Part shown: positions 1 to 11,050 of the stretch, one piece after another | Layout of the letters: every line of letters starts with the position of its first letter | Position numbering within the stretch: position 1 is the stretch's first letter | DNA from: Euclidia mi | Lineage: Eukaryota; Arthropoda; Insecta; Lepidoptera; Erebidae | DNA length: 64,000 nucleotides | Assembly: GCA_944739405.2 (NCBI GenBank) | Contig: OX123187.2 | Span: forward strand, 45,302,394-45,366,393 | Direction: 5' to 3' | Notes under the pieces: model-generated | What the model saw: only the letters and a program-made list of their open reading frames with translations | The model's database searches: none | Told to the model about the DNA's origin: nothing | Program-made: the position numbers and the translations under genes

Positions 1-1167
1 AATAATAAGTACCTGGTGCGACCGAGATTCGCTCGGCGATTCTTTTTTTTTGTGTCGTTTTACCGGGAAATCTAACTATGTAGATAAACTTACCAAGCCA
101 AACTCTATCTAAATATATAGGTATGTATTCCTCGTTTAAAGTAATAAAGTATAGTCTGAAAACCTAAATAACTGGAAAAAGCGGGTCCCACGTGTCAATT
201 AGACCTGGGTGAGCCGAAAGAGTCATCAAACTGATGAAAAAGTCTGTAAGAGCCTCAAAAAGGAAGCCGTCAAACACCTGCCCTGAAAATACCTATAGGT
301 ATTTTGACGTGACAACGTCTTATAAATTGGTTTGCCGGGTGACACTTCAAGAAACTGCGTTACGCTCCGCTCACGTTATGCGCTCACAATGAGAGCGAGT
401 GAGAGGCACGCGTCCCGCCTAAGAGCGAGAGAGACAGACATAAAAAGTGAAAGGCACGCGTCTTTCATCCTTCTTCCTACTATACGAATGAATATTCACA
501 TTAAAATTATTTTACCACTCAAAGTCGTTGTCACGTAAAACTTTCGCCCGTATACCGACTTTACAGGCAACCAATTTTTTTAATACTGGGTTTCTGTACT
601 GGGTGCATGGCCATACCCGTACCCGTGAGGCCGGGTATGGAATGTTGCAGGTATATCTCATGCCTATATGTGACTAACTAATCTAGTCTACGTGTGGGTA
701 TAGTCGCGTCTGTTCTTTCAGTATCTTCTAATTACCGAAAAAAAATCAAAGATCATACAATAAAAATAAAACCCGGTACACATATTTACAGTTTTATTTT
801 GACGCATGGTGGTAAACAACTATTTACGGGCTAACCCTCCCAGACCGGGACCGAGATCTCAGCTTAGGGAGAGTGTGGAGCCTCCCCGACGAGAAGCGCC
901 GGGACTACACACTGAAACCACCATGGTGTTCCTCTATCCGATCCACAGAGTACTTTTGTATACAGAGAGGTTGGACTTGTTTGTATAACTATAATAGAGA
1001 CCTATCTTAACTGTCAAACCGAGGAATAGATAATAAGCGCCATCTATATGTTGAAGTCACCGAGCTTAAAACGATATGCTATAGATACTTATGTAGTTAT
1101 TGATGTGAATGTTATAGGTATTATACATACTGAATACTCATAGCCATTCTCATAGGTAGTTATTTTA
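1..1167. other. Unassigned AT-rich intergenic DNA
   Basis: No gene, RNA or repeat boundary could be supported here. Short open frames lack domains, splice context or recognisable composition. The stretch around 840-930 is more GC-rich but matches nothing I recognise. Confidence 0.5.
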
Positions 1168-1312
1168 GTATTACAAATTCTAAAAACATAGTTCTCTTCA
1201 TTGCATTGCATTTAATCTACTCTTGTAAAAAAACAGGAGTAGATTAAATGAAATGCTAAAATTAGACAACCATCAAACGTAAAAATGTAGTTACTTAGAA
1301 TTTGTAATACTG
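1168..1312. mobile_element. Small foldback MITE
   Basis: The ends are inverted copies of each other (AGTATTACAAATTCTAA at the left, its complement at the right). A second, inner hairpin at about 1209-1249 pairs TTTAATCTACTC with GAGTAGATTAAA around an A-rich loop. A TA is present at both outer edges and could be the target duplication. There is no coding capacity. Confidence 0.55.
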
Positions 1313-1458
1313 CATGTGTTTTTAGACAAACAAATAAATAAAACTGCAATCATGTTATTTTCTAATCCTTTTATTAAATTTGATAAATAGCTGTTTCGCC
1401 TTTAATTGGAATATGTCCTCATAATCTTCACAATCTTTTCTTCCGTTTCATATTCTAT

Positions 1459-1650
1459 TTAAATTCTTGCAATGGTTGTGACATGCGTCTTCTCCCAGAT
1501 CATGCGGTGTAGGAACCACCGGCCGAAATAACCATGGCCGGTTATCGTGTTAGCCAAAAGGTGATGACGACGCCGTGTCGTCTCTCCAGCCACTCGTCGA
1601 ATATGGTCCTCACTGCCTCGAAGCAGCGAAACCCCACGCTGAGGACACAT
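1459..1650 (-). pseudogene. R1-like LINE C-terminal fragment
   Basis: The minus strand reads a 63-residue fragment with ITGHGYFGRW preceded by a basic stretch. This resembles the C-terminal region of R1/LOA-type non-LTR retrotransposon ORF2, where a TGHG-C/Y-FG motif precedes the terminal zinc knuckle. The zinc knuckle itself is not readable, so this is a relic. The assignment rests on that short motif only. Confidence 0.45.
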
Positions 1651-1891
1651 TGATATTATGACCTAATTATAAAGTTACTTAAATCAAATTCAACCTTATG
1701 AGCTTGATTATACGACCAAAATTAGTACACAGACATAAAATCACGATGCGTGCCGTGAGGCTCAGAGATCTAGTTCCACTTTCATTACGAATTTGAGTCG
1801 TAGGTATATAAACGCCATTGAGGTATAAAGACGGTATACACCGTCTTTTGTATTTGTAGTTGTAAGTATAGATGACGAACTCAAAAGATCC

Positions 1892-2207
1892 TAAAAGAAA
1901 CACACTGATAGATACACGCCTTATATATACATATTTGTATAAATCAGCTGTGAATATTATAATCAACGTATATTACTCAAATCAATATTACTAGAACTGT
2001 TTTACATAATAAATGTTCCACTTTTACAACATAAGAATATTATTTTGAATTATGAATATTAAGTAGGTAGTAACCTTTATTATTTTATAACAAATTACAC
2101 TGCAAGTTCAAATTGGAACGACACTCCAGCACTAACCGAATAACCGTGTTGTCTCGACGAAGTCAGGAGCAAAAGTGAAGGCGGCCGTTTTCGTTTTTGT
2201 TCAAATC
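1892..2207 (-). repeat. LTR-like fragment matching the Gypsy 5' LTR
   Basis: About 300 bp is closely similar to 11849-12147, differing by small indels (for example an extra TATATACA near 1923 and GTAACC near 2072). The match starts at TAAAAGAAACACA and stops at TTCAAAT, the same point where the 5.5-kb LTR end begins to match. It is therefore a partial solo LTR lacking the outer 88 bp, or a separate repeat shared by both sites. Confidence 0.6.
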
Positions 2208-3179
2208 TTTGAGAAAAGAATATAAAGCACGCTCTACACTACTCGCGAAGTTACTTCGACGAAGTACTCGTCGAAGTTGACCGAAAGTTCGAACTATGTG
2301 ACTACACACTCGTGCAACCTCGCGAGGAGCTCAGTCGTCCGGCCACAGAATACTATACTCTCACGAGATGAACGAAAGGTTCGTATTGGCCATAGGTTAC
2401 TGAATACACTGATCATAGTGATTTTTTATCAGAAATGTCAATCGTGCCAGTGTCGCCATATTGCTTGCCAAGTGTTTTTGGTACATCTGCTGTCAAATCG
2501 TTGTGTATCGAACATAATAATTTTGATTTTGTGCATAAATATGTCTAAAAACCAGATGAATCAGTGCTTCAGGCTTTCCTAGAGATCTTAAAAGCATCCC
2601 TAAGTGTTGATTTGAACTGTGCAGTGCAAGATAAAGCTATAATCAACACAAATGTACTCTTCACAAGTAAGTAACAAGTCATGATTTATATTGTTAAATA
2701 GGATTAGTATTTGTACAAAATATTGTTACAAGAGGTTCTTTTTATAGTTAATTTAACAGGTTTTAGCTTCTTTATGGCCTAAATGTTGTTATTTTCGTAG
2801 TTTGGAATTTTCCATATTTAGGTATTAGAGGTTAGTAGTGATGTTACTGCTAATGTCGATATGGGTTATCGATATATAGATAATGTATAGAGACTTCCAC
2901 AAACGATAACATTGTTAAAACTATCTCGTGTCTGTAAATGGAAATAAATTAAACATTAAACTAATTTTGTCTGTACCTAGTAAAGGAAAAGCGATATTTG
3001 ACAAACTTACTTAGACCTGATTACATAAAACCCAAAACCGCTGCATCCTGCTCTATGTTGAGGAAAATAAGCAGTTAAAATAAGTATATTATGTTTTTTG
3101 CCAACAGATAAAATGAACAGCAACTGTATGCGAGAATTCCTAGCAATAAAACGTTGAAGAAAATAATTTTATTTATAAA
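2208..3179. other. Intergenic DNA, nothing recognised
   Basis: An open frame at 2277-2582 (+) has no domain and no splice or promoter support. No repeat boundary is evident. Confidence 0.4.
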
Positions 3180-3381
3180 CAAGAGGACGCCCGCTGCTAC
3201 ACCTGCACATTTTTCAACTGTTTCTGTCCGATCCCGTGGGAATTTCAAGAAAGTCCTTAGTGTACTCCTGCGATCCCCAAAGAACATTCATGCCAAATTT
3301 CAGCTTCCTGCACCTTATAATTTTGGCTGTAGCTTATCTGTCAGGCAATCAGTAACGCAAGGATTTTATATATTATACAGA
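3180..3381 (-). mobile_element. Lep1-like short Helitron, degraded 3' end
   Basis: This is a non-autonomous element whose minus-strand 5' end begins TCTGTATAATATATAAAATCC, followed by the AGCTACAGCC region shared with the copies at 14081, 20909, 34053 and 55558. The 3' end has the GC-rich hairpin (GGGCG...) but its terminal CTAG has decayed to CTTG. It encodes nothing. Confidence 0.65.
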
Positions 3382-3504
3382 TAAAAAACAAATAAATAAC
3401 ATGTATTAATCAATTATGATTTTTCTTACCCCCTTATGATATTTCAGTGTAGCTGTGTGTTTCATTACGGTATGTATGGTGCAAATCAGAAATCGCCGAC
3501 ATAA

Positions 3505-3997
3505 GGCCGGCGCGCACTGACGTCGCGGCATGGCAAAGGATTTTATTACTGATCAAGTCATTTTCATTCTTATTTCAATGAGTTTAGAATTCATATTACT
3601 TTATTTCGATACAATCGTCTCGCAGCTCGCCGTGGCATGCCGCGGGACGTTTGGGGCGCGTCGCGGCACGTCGCGGCATCGGCGGCTCACTTGGACGCCG
3701 TGGCATGCCATGGCGTCTTGCAGTGTGCCACGACGTAATCAGTAGGTAAATAAGTTCCTGAATTCACCGTTAGTAAATCTTGTTCTCATAAATAATGTAT
3801 CCAGAATTGTTTTCTCTTCGACAGATCAGTTTGTATTTGTCGTTCTTCATCTTCAGCAAGAAGTGCTATTGATACTAAATTCCAGTCAATTGGACGCCTC
3901 GGTATGACGCGGCATGCTGCGAGGTGCCGAAGCGTCTTTCGGGCTAACGAAACACGTTCCGCGCCGTGCCATGCCATGCCGTCAGTCGGCGCCGGCC
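3505..3997. mobile_element. GC-rich terminal-inverted-repeat MITE
   Basis: The left end GGCCGGCGCGCACTGACG is mirrored by CGTCAGTCGGCGCCGGCC at the right. Inside both ends are reiterated CGCGGCATGGCA-type words, while the centre (3545-3630, 3740-3900) is AT-rich. It abuts the RTE LINE tail at 3998. There is no clear target duplication, so the superfamily is left open. Confidence 0.6.
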
Positions 3998-4275
3998 ATT
4001 AGCTATCCGGATAGCCAAGCTGAAGGGGCAGTGGCCAGAGGACATAGCTCGAAGAAGCGATGGCCGTTGGGCAGAAAGGTTCTGGAATGGCGGCCTCGTA
4101 CCGGACGACGCAGCAGAGGTAGGCCTCCCGCAAGGTGGACCGACGATCTAGTCAAGATCGCGGGAGGCAGTTGGATGCGGGCGGTTCAAGACCGGTCTGT
4201 GTGGAGAACCTTGGGGGAGGCCTATGTCCAGCAGTGGATGTCGTTTGGCTGATATGATGATAATGATGATGTATG
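3998..4275 (+). pseudogene. RTE-type LINE, 3' end of ORF with (GAT)n tail
   Basis: Frame 3914-4252 ends with the signature tail of lepidopteran RTE-like endonuclease/reverse transcriptases: VLEWRPRTGRRSRGRPPARW, then DRSVWRTLGEAYVQQW just before the stop. The stop is followed by a GATGATAATGATGATG tail, the typical simple-repeat 3' end. The rest of the element is missing (5' truncation). Similar tails occur at 7531, 59220, 59500 and 62943. Confidence 0.8.
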
Positions 4276-4312
4276 GTGCCATTCATGTCCGGTACTTTCA
4301 TTCACAGCGACA

Positions 4313-5075
4313 CAGTATCGATATTGGCTACCAGAGAATATTTTGTTATATGATACAAGGGACATTTTCCGCTTTACCATGTTCGCCCGCATTTGCATTA
4401 TGGAATAAACTAATTTGGCCAAAAATCTAAAGTAACTTACTACAAAATATCAATTTATTTTTTTTCTAAATCTACAGTAATGTATTATTTACCTCTAACC
4501 GGCTCAATGTCGATATCGATTATATTCTGGAGTCCAACCCATTGAGATATAAAGGATAGAGTGGCAGAACAGTACCTAACTCAATACTGTGTCGTGTCCG
4601 TCGGTGCGAGAGAGAACGTTACAGGTTAAAGGCCCCCTGCATCTCTCTCTAACAGTACATGCACAACATCAACATTGCGCAATGGTGTGCTACCTGTAAC
4701 TATTATTTCTATCAGTTTATCAGTAATCAATAGTTTAAAAATATATAAACTTTTTTGTCACTTCAAACTATCTTCGTGTATCAATAAAAACAAACTTTAA
4801 ACTATTGATTACTAATAAACTGATTTAAATAATAGTTACAGGTAGCACGCCACTGCGTAATGTTGATGTTGTGCATGTATTGTTAGAGAGAAATGCAGGG
4901 GGCCTTTAATGTTGCGTTCTCTCTCCCACCGGCGGACACGAATAGGCCCCACTCTGCCACTCTATTCTTAATAGCTCTATGGTCTAACCCAACGGCAGTC
5001 ATTTTATTTTCCACATAATTTCTTAGGTATGCGCGCTAATTTCGTAGGTACGTCCAATCCATGTTATTCACAGAT
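4313..5075 (+). repeat. Dispersed repeat R, copy 1 (interrupted by a MITE)
   Basis: With the inserted MITE (4540-4981) removed, this segment matches the reverse complement of 50925-51222. Shared landmarks are CTCTAACCGGCTC, the ATCGATATCGAT core, ATTTTATTT and the reiterated word GCTAATTTCGTAGGT. It has no coding capacity. Confidence 0.7.
4540..4981. mobile_element. Foldback MITE with 8-bp target duplication (hAT-like)
   Basis: This 442-bp element folds back almost end to end. The left arm (CATTGAGATATAAAGG, then GAGTGGCAGA, TAACAGTACATGCAC, AACATCAACATT) is repeated inverted in the right arm. The flanks are GTCCAACC and GTCTAACC, an 8-bp duplication with one mismatch, as expected for hAT superfamily insertions. 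The copy of the host repeat at 51020-51060 preserves the empty site. No transposase is encoded. Confidence 0.75.
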
Positions 5076-5401
5076 CTGTGGTTTATTACTAGAAAAAGTA
5101 AGAACCCTTCAAAAACTTAAAAAATATAGGTAGTTTTCTTTTTCGTCTTTTAGCAACACAAATCGCATTCGCTAGTACGTTAGCTTTAATAATTTCGACT
5201 TCTTACTGAACCGAGGCAACAGTGATTTTAGTGCTGGTATGAACGCTCTCATCGCAAGCTTTTAAAAGTGCTTACGCCAGAGTTCAACGCAATAGTTTTT
5301 TAAATCCTCGTGCGAATGATGCCTAAAGGTGCTATACTTTGTCGATAACAAAAAAACTTGTCGATATATGCTTTGCGTTGCCTAATATGCGCCCAGCCCT
5401 A

Positions 5402-5489
5402 ATGGACGCCATTTTATTTGCATACGTTTCGTAGGTATGCACGCTAACTTCGTAGGTACGTCCAATCCATGTTATTCACACATCTATGG
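5402..5489 (+). repeat. Dispersed repeat R, 3' fragment
   Basis: This repeats the right end of copy 1 (4990-5075), including CGTAGGTACGTCC and AATCCATGTTATTCACA. It joins directly to the Gypsy LTR end at 5490. Confidence 0.65.
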
Positions 5490-5577
5490 TTCAAATAAAC
5501 CACTGTCGTACGATGTGACGTCACGTCCGTCCTGATTTTAATATTTTATTTTGCGGAGTCAATTGAGTGCGACAACA
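5490..5577 (-). repeat. Gypsy 3' LTR, outer 88 bp only
   Basis: The segment is identical over 88 bp to 12141-12228, the outer end of the 5' LTR. Read on the minus strand it opens TGTTGTCGCACTC, a good LTR start. Homology stops abruptly at TTCAAAT, where repeat R begins, so the rest of this LTR was lost or replaced. Confidence 0.75.
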
Positions 5578-5673
5578 TCCGGCCGTCCTGCTGACGCGTT
5601 CGCCCTCGAACAGCGTTCTGTCTAATGTAGGAGCTGTATACTTTACTAGCTTACATCCGGACAACATCCGGTC

Positions 5674-5958
5674 TTACTCGTCAATGCGGATCCAGGGTTT
5701 CATGTTTTCCACACACGCTATGCCGTCGTATCGTTTTGAAGACCTTTCAGCTCCTCTCATGTCAGCCACCTGATATCTATCGTGACCCAAGACCTTTGTC
5801 ACTTGGAATGGCCCCTTATAACGTGGCAGTAATTTAGTACTCTGTCCGTCGTTAGAGTTACCTGGATTCTTCAGTACCACAAGGTCTCCAACAGCATAAT
5901 TGGGAGCATCCTTTCTTTTGGCCTCAAAAGAGGCCTTTTGCTTCAACGCATCCTTTTT
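5674..5958 (-). pseudogene. Gypsy integrase C-terminus, GPY/F module
   Basis: The frame reads KRKDAPNYAVGDLVVLKN, then LLPRYKGPFQVTKVLGHDRY, the GPY/F module (here GPF) that Gypsy integrases carry after the catalytic core. It ends near 5674 just before the LTR. At 5958 the frame is cut by the inserted repeat and resumes beyond 8041, so it is one exonless gene split in two. Confidence 0.8.
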
Positions 5959-6202
5959 AGGGTTCCGTACCTCGAAAGGAAAAAACGGAACCCTTATAGG
6001 ATCACTTTGTTGTCCGTCCGTTTGTCAAGACCCTTTTTCTCCGGAATGCGTGAAGGTATCAAACTGAAATTTATACTAAATACTCGAATCTACGGTTCCA
6101 TAGAGCTGTAAAAAAATCAAACTTCTAATCCAACGCAATCAAAGATACAGCCGTATATGCTGCAAATTGCAGCATATTTTCAAACTCGCATTGGAATCAA
6201 AA

Positions 6203-7530
6203 CCTACAAGGTACTTCCCATGAACTCAGAATCTTGAAATTTGGTACGAAGCAACGTCTTATATCACTCATATAGGAAAAATTGTGAAAACCGTACATTT
6301 TTAGTGACAGCATATAAAAAAAATATTTTTAATAAATTTTAAGTTACTACCCCTGTCTCTTGAACGCGTGGAGGTATTTAATTGAAATTCATATCAAATA
6401 ATCAGGTATATAACACCGTAAGGCTGCAACAAAATCAAGCATCTATGTCAACGCAATCAAAAGAAAGAGCAATGTAAGCATATTTTCAAACTCGCGCCTA
6501 CTCGCAAGTGAATCAAAACCTACAGGGTACTTACCGTGAACTCATCATAATCTTGAATTTTGGTACGAAGTAACGTCTTATATCACATATGAAGGAAAAA
6601 TTGCGAAAACCGTACATTTTTTGTTACAGCATATAAAAAGTATTTTTTATAAATTTAAAGTTACTACCCCTTTCTCTTGAACGCGTGGAGGTATTAAATT
6701 GAAATTCATATCAAATACTCAGGTATATAACACCGTTAAGCTGCAACAAAATCAAGCTTCTATGTCAACGCAATCAAAAGAAAGAGCAATATAAGCATAT
6801 TTTCAAACTCGCGCCTACTTGCAAGTGAATTAAAACCTACAGGGTACTTTCCGTGAGCTCAGAATCTTGAAATTTGGTACGAAGCAACGCCTTATAACAC
6901 ATATAAAGGAAAAATTGCGAAAACCATAAATTTTTAGTTACATCATAAAAGAAAAATATTTTAAATAAATTTAAAGGTACTACCCCTTTCTCTTGAACGC
7001 GTGGAGGTATTAAATTGAAATTCATATCAAATACTCAAGTATATAACACCGTTAGGCTGCAACAAAATCAAACTTCTATGTCAACACAATCAAAAGAAAG
7101 AGCAATATAAGCATATTTTCAAACTCGCGTCTACTCGCAAGGGAATCGAAACCTACAGGGTACTTCCCGTGAACTCAAAATCTTGAAATTTGGTACAAAG
7201 TAACTTCTTATATCACTTATAAAGGAAAAATTGCGAAAGCCGTATTTTTTTAGTTACAGCATATAAGAAAATATTTTTAATAAATTTAAAGTTACTACCC
7301 CTTTCTCATGATCGCGTAGAGGTATTAAATTGAAATTCATATCAAATACTCAGGTATATAACACCGTTAGGCTGTAACAAAATCAAACTTATATGTCTAC
7401 GCAATCAAAAGAAAAAGCAATATAATCATATTATCAAACTCGCGACTACAAGGGAATCAAAACCTACAGGGTACTTCCCGTGAACTCAAAATCTTGAAAT
7501 TTGGTACGAAGCAACGTCTTATAGCCCAGA
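6203..7530. repeat. Tandem array, about four 315-bp units
   Basis: The landmark CCTACA(A/G)GGTACTT recurs at 6203, 6519, 6836, 7152 and 7463, giving periods of 316, 317, 316 and 311. Each unit contains GAACGCGTGGAGGTATT-like, TAACACCGT and AATCAAAAGAAAGAGCAAT words. Units differ by scattered substitutions. The array lies wholly inside the 5959-8041 insertion. Confidence 0.85.
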
Positions 7531-7640
7531 TAAAGGATGCGGAAGGCTGAGGACCGTGTGCTGTGGTGCGTGTTGGGAGAGGTCTATGTCCAGCAGTGGA
7601 CTGCGATAGGCTGATTGAGATTGAGATTTCAAATAATTAC
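7531..7640 (+). repeat. RTE LINE 3'-tail fragment
   Basis: The segment reads GGAGAGGTCTATGTCCAGCAG, then TGGACTGCGATAGGCTGATTGAGATTGAG, the usual tail of lepidopteran RTE-type LINEs (compare 4215-4270). It lies between the tandem array and the right end of the poly(A/T)-site repeat. Confidence 0.55.
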
Positions 7641-8041
7641 ATAGTCTTCAAACCTTTTTGCTAATTATTCTGTACTTTATATGTATTTTTGTAACAGATT
7701 TCTAATAGTCACTAAAAATTTTGTAAATCAATAACTTTGATAAAAAATCTTACCATCATTCATCAGCAGACTTTTGCAAGGTTGCTGCAAGGCTGGTATA
7801 GGTATTTAAGTTATATTATAAAATAAGCGATATATGTTAATATAAAATAAAGGATGACTGATTACAAACGTCAAAGACCCTTTTTTCTTTAATTTATGCT
7901 CCTCCAGCTTTCCATGCTGTAATGTTATGGATTTCATTTGGCAATAAAAATAACGTAACTATGACCGGTGAACTTTTACTTTATTACCTACAGGTTTGTA
8001 CGGAACCCTCGGTGCGCGAGTCCGACTCGCACTTGACCGGG

Positions 8042-8665
8042 TTTTTTTATGTTTGCATCAACCTTATTTCTCAAAACAGTGACGTCAATAGAGCCCTCCG
8101 TGTTATCGTCATCAGTGATCATATCGTTTGTCCGAATTCTATACCCGAAAAACACCTCACTTGGCACAGCAGAGGTAGTTTTATTGATAGTACTATTTAT
8201 ACCTTGCTGAATATTTGTAACATGCTGATCCCATTTATTGCTATCAGTATCAGCACCTAAACTACGTAACGCTTCTAGTATTGTTTGATTATAGCGCTCT
8301 ACTTGCCCATTTGAGCGCGGCACAGCGGTGGCAATAATATGTGCTCTAATGTTTTGGTCTTTACAATAACTCGTAAAAAGTTTGGATGTAAAAGCGCTAT
8401 CAGCATCACATACCAAACGTTTTGGATTCCCAAATACCTTGAATATTTTATTCAATTCGTTAACAACTACTTTGCTCTTAGTATTTTTAACAGCAGAAAT
8501 AAATACAAATTTTGTAAATGAGTCAACTAATACTAACAGATAACTGTTTTGTTGGGTAGTTTTGAAGAACGGGCCAAGGTGATCTACATGGAGTGTGTGA
8601 AATGGCCTAGCGTATTTTGGAATAGGATATAATTTACCTGGTTTCTTGCCATGAATATTTTTATA
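8042..8665 (-). pseudogene. Gypsy integrase catalytic core
   Basis: The minus-strand frame includes FHTLHVDHLGPF (first catalytic D), RLVCDADSAFTS (second D) and NGQVERYNQTI (catalytic E), the D,D,E triad of retroviral-type integrases, so all three acidic residues survive. A stop codon near 8664 separates this from the H2C2 region, and the 2.1-kb insertion ends it at 8041. Confidence 0.85.
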
Positions 8666-9237
8666 CTAAATACAATTTAAACAATTCTTAATATATTTGC
8701 TAACAGTTTTCTTTAAATGAGGAAACCAATACTTTGATTTAATACGTTCAATCGTTTTGTCAACAGCAAAATGCCCTACATCATCATGATTTTGATTGGC
8801 CCTAATAATGTACCATATGCATTGCTTAGGTACCAACCAACGTCTCCCGAATTCTGTTCTACGGTACACTTTATTTCCTAACAACTCATACTCGTTAAAT
8901 ATCTGTTTGTTCGTCTCGGCCTCACCTGACTGCAATATATCTTTAATGCTACATATACCAGGATCTTGCAATTGAACAGATAACAACCAATCACCTTCAG
9001 ATATGGTGTTAACGGTCTCATTGATTTGTGACAAGCGCTGTTATATACGGGATTTCTGCTTAATGCGTCCACATGCTGCATTTGAGAGCCTGCTCTGTGG
9101 ACTACTTCAAAAGAAAAATCCTGAGTATACAGAACCCATCTACTGATACGAGGTATAATTTCCTTTTTATTTAAAGCGTAACGTACAGCATTGCAATCAG
9201 TAGTTATTTTAAAATTTGTACCTAATAAAAATGCCAA
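8666..9237 (-). pseudogene. Gypsy RNase H end and integrase H2C2 domain
   Basis: Two overlapping frames form one original region. The upstream part reads FKITTDCNAVRYAL and HRAGSQMQHVDALSR, the end of RNase H. The downstream part reads HDDVGHFAVDKTIERI, then KYWFPHL and NCLNCI, the His2Cys2 zinc-binding N-terminus of integrase. A single-base frameshift near 9043 separates them, and another near 9230 separates this block from the reverse transcriptase. Confidence 0.85.
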
Positions 9238-10358
9238 AATTTTTGCAAGCCGGCAACAATTGCCAGAAGCTCGAGTTCGAAAGAATGATACTTCTTTTCG
9301 TCGTTGTTGGTTTGGCGACTGTAAAAGTATACAGGCTTTTCAGTGTTCTGGGTCAACTGTGTCAGAATACATCCTATGCCATCGCGACTGGCATCGGTGT
9401 ATAAATTTATTGGTAACTTTGGGTCAAAGACATTAAGTACTGCATTATTAATTAAAGTATTTTTCAAATCGTTCACTGCTTGTTCTTGTTGAGGACCCCA
9501 TTGCCAAACAGCTCCATTTTTTAATAAATTAGTCAATGGTTTACAAATAAGTGCACAATTATATATAAATTTTCTAAAATAATTAATCAAACCCAAAAAC
9601 TGCCTTAATTGGTGTACCGTTTTTGGAATCGGATATTTTGAAATAGCGTCAAGTTTACTGGGGCTCGGGCGTACCCCTTGTTCAGATATATCATATCCCA
9701 AAAATGTTATTTGATCCTTAAGGAAATGACATTTATCTAAATTAATAGTTAAGCCATTTTTGACAAAAAGATCCAACACCATTTCTAAGCAAATTAAATT
9801 TTCTTCAAAAGATTTTGTGGCTATTAGTATATCGTCCATGTAACATACTACCCGTCCAAAACGAAGATTGCCCAGAACTGTGTCCATCAATCTTTGAAAT
9901 ACGGCTGGACCATTACATATTCCGAAGGGCATTCTCAAATATTCAAAGTGGCCATCGTTTGTAATGAACGCAGTTTTGTGCACATCCTCAGATTTAATAG
10001 AAATTTGGTGGTACCCACTTTTTAAATCTAATGAGCTATAGAACTTACACCCCTGTAATCTGTCAATTAAGTCTTCAATCATTGGCATTGGATATTTTTC
10101 TTTCACGGTTATTTTATTTAACTGTCGGTAGTCAACACATAACCTCTTAGACCCACATGCTTTATCAACTAGCAACGCGGGGCTTGCATAAGCGGAATTA
10201 CTATTTTGAATAATCCCATTCTTTATAAGATCATCTATTATTTCGCGCGTGGTCGCCCTTTCCGACTCAGACATTCTGTACGGCCTTTGAAAAATTGGTT
10301 TATTCGATATTAGTTGTATTTCTAATTCTACGCATGAAGTTTTCCCTAAACATGACAT
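9222..10358 (-). pseudogene. Gypsy reverse transcriptase and RNase H start
   Basis: This uninterrupted 378-codon frame contains the RT palm motifs: LCVDYRQLNKIT, FYSSLDLKSGYHQI, LRMPFGICNGPAVFQRLMD and VCYMDDILIA (YMDD catalytic box). It continues into the thumb/connection (FLGYDISEQG, FLGLINYFRKFI) and RNase H (NLYTDASRDGIG). It is the best preserved part of the element. It ends at a premature stop from loss of one T in a T-run near 9230. Confidence 0.92.
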
Positions 10359-10387
10359 GTCTTCGGAAAAAGCCTGTGGAAATTTCG

Positions 10388-10900
10388 CTAAAAGATTGTT
10401 TTGGGGTGGGTACCTTCATGTTGACAAGGTACATTCTTAACTTCAATAGTAGTACACACATTTAAACAATGAACCGGTTGAAATATCAAACTATCTCCCA
10501 TACGCACATACATAATACTTCCATCTTCAGTAAAATTTCTTCCGATCAGAATGTCACAGTCAGATAATACATCAATAATATAGAGAGTCACAACCAACTC
10601 TACAGAATCGACTCTAACTTTAGCTGCTATAGCCTCAGTTACTTGAGCAGATAATTCATTTGTAAAACCAACCAGATTAATAGGATTATTCAAAACGAAA
10701 GGTTTAAAGCTATATCTATTCAAAAGGTCGGTTGTTATTAATGAGCACTCGCTACCCATATCGAAAAACGCATCACATTTGATATCGTTCAGTAATACAG
10801 ATTTAAAGAACTTTTGTTTGGTTTTAATATCAGAAATCATTTTCACTTCTGCCGCCTTTTCGGCTTTAAGTTTCGGTTTAGATTTACAAGCTGCTTCCAA
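10388..10900 (-). pseudogene. Gypsy aspartic protease
   Basis: The frame shows DAFFDMGSECSLITTDLL, the retropepsin active-site loop, and CDILIGRNFTED, the second conserved ILIG segment. The catalytic triad is normally D-T/S-G, but here it is D-M-G, explicable by a single C-to-T transition (ACG to ATG) in a decaying copy. The CCHC knuckles lie immediately upstream in the same strand. Confidence 0.8.
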
Positions 10901-11000
10901 ATGACCTAGTTTATTGCATGAAGAGCATTTGACATTGTCTCTGACAGTGCAATAATTTCTCCTATGTCCTACTTCACCGCAACGATAACATGTGACAATC
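10890..11000 (-). pseudogene. Gypsy gag, tandem CCHC zinc knuckles
   Basis: The minus strand reads CYRCGEVGHRRNYC and, some ten residues later, CSSCNKLGHLEAAC. Both fit C-X2-C-X4-H-X4-C, the nucleocapsid zinc knuckle that binds element RNA. A stop codon at about 11051 separates them from the capsid region. Confidence 0.85.
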
Positions 11001-11050
11001 GTAGTCGTTAAATTATTATTAGCGCTAGTAGAAGGTTCTAATCTGCTATC

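Larger units (their letters stand above)
5959..8041 (-). mobile_element. Poly(A/T)-site repeat inserted in Gypsy integrase
   Basis: The ends are AGGGTTCCGTA at the left and CACTTGACCGGG at the right, the same ends as the insertions at 31170 and 48002. It sits in a T-run of the integrase gene (TTTTT on the left, TTTTTTT on the right). It carries an array of about 315-bp tandem units, and a LINE-tail fragment (GTCCAGCAGTGGACTG at about 7588) lies between the array and the right end. No coding capacity was seen. Confidence 0.7.

Noticed and set aside
6203..7530. CRISPR-like direct repeats
   Set aside because: Units of 315 bp repeat head to tail with no unique spacers, in a eukaryotic transposon.
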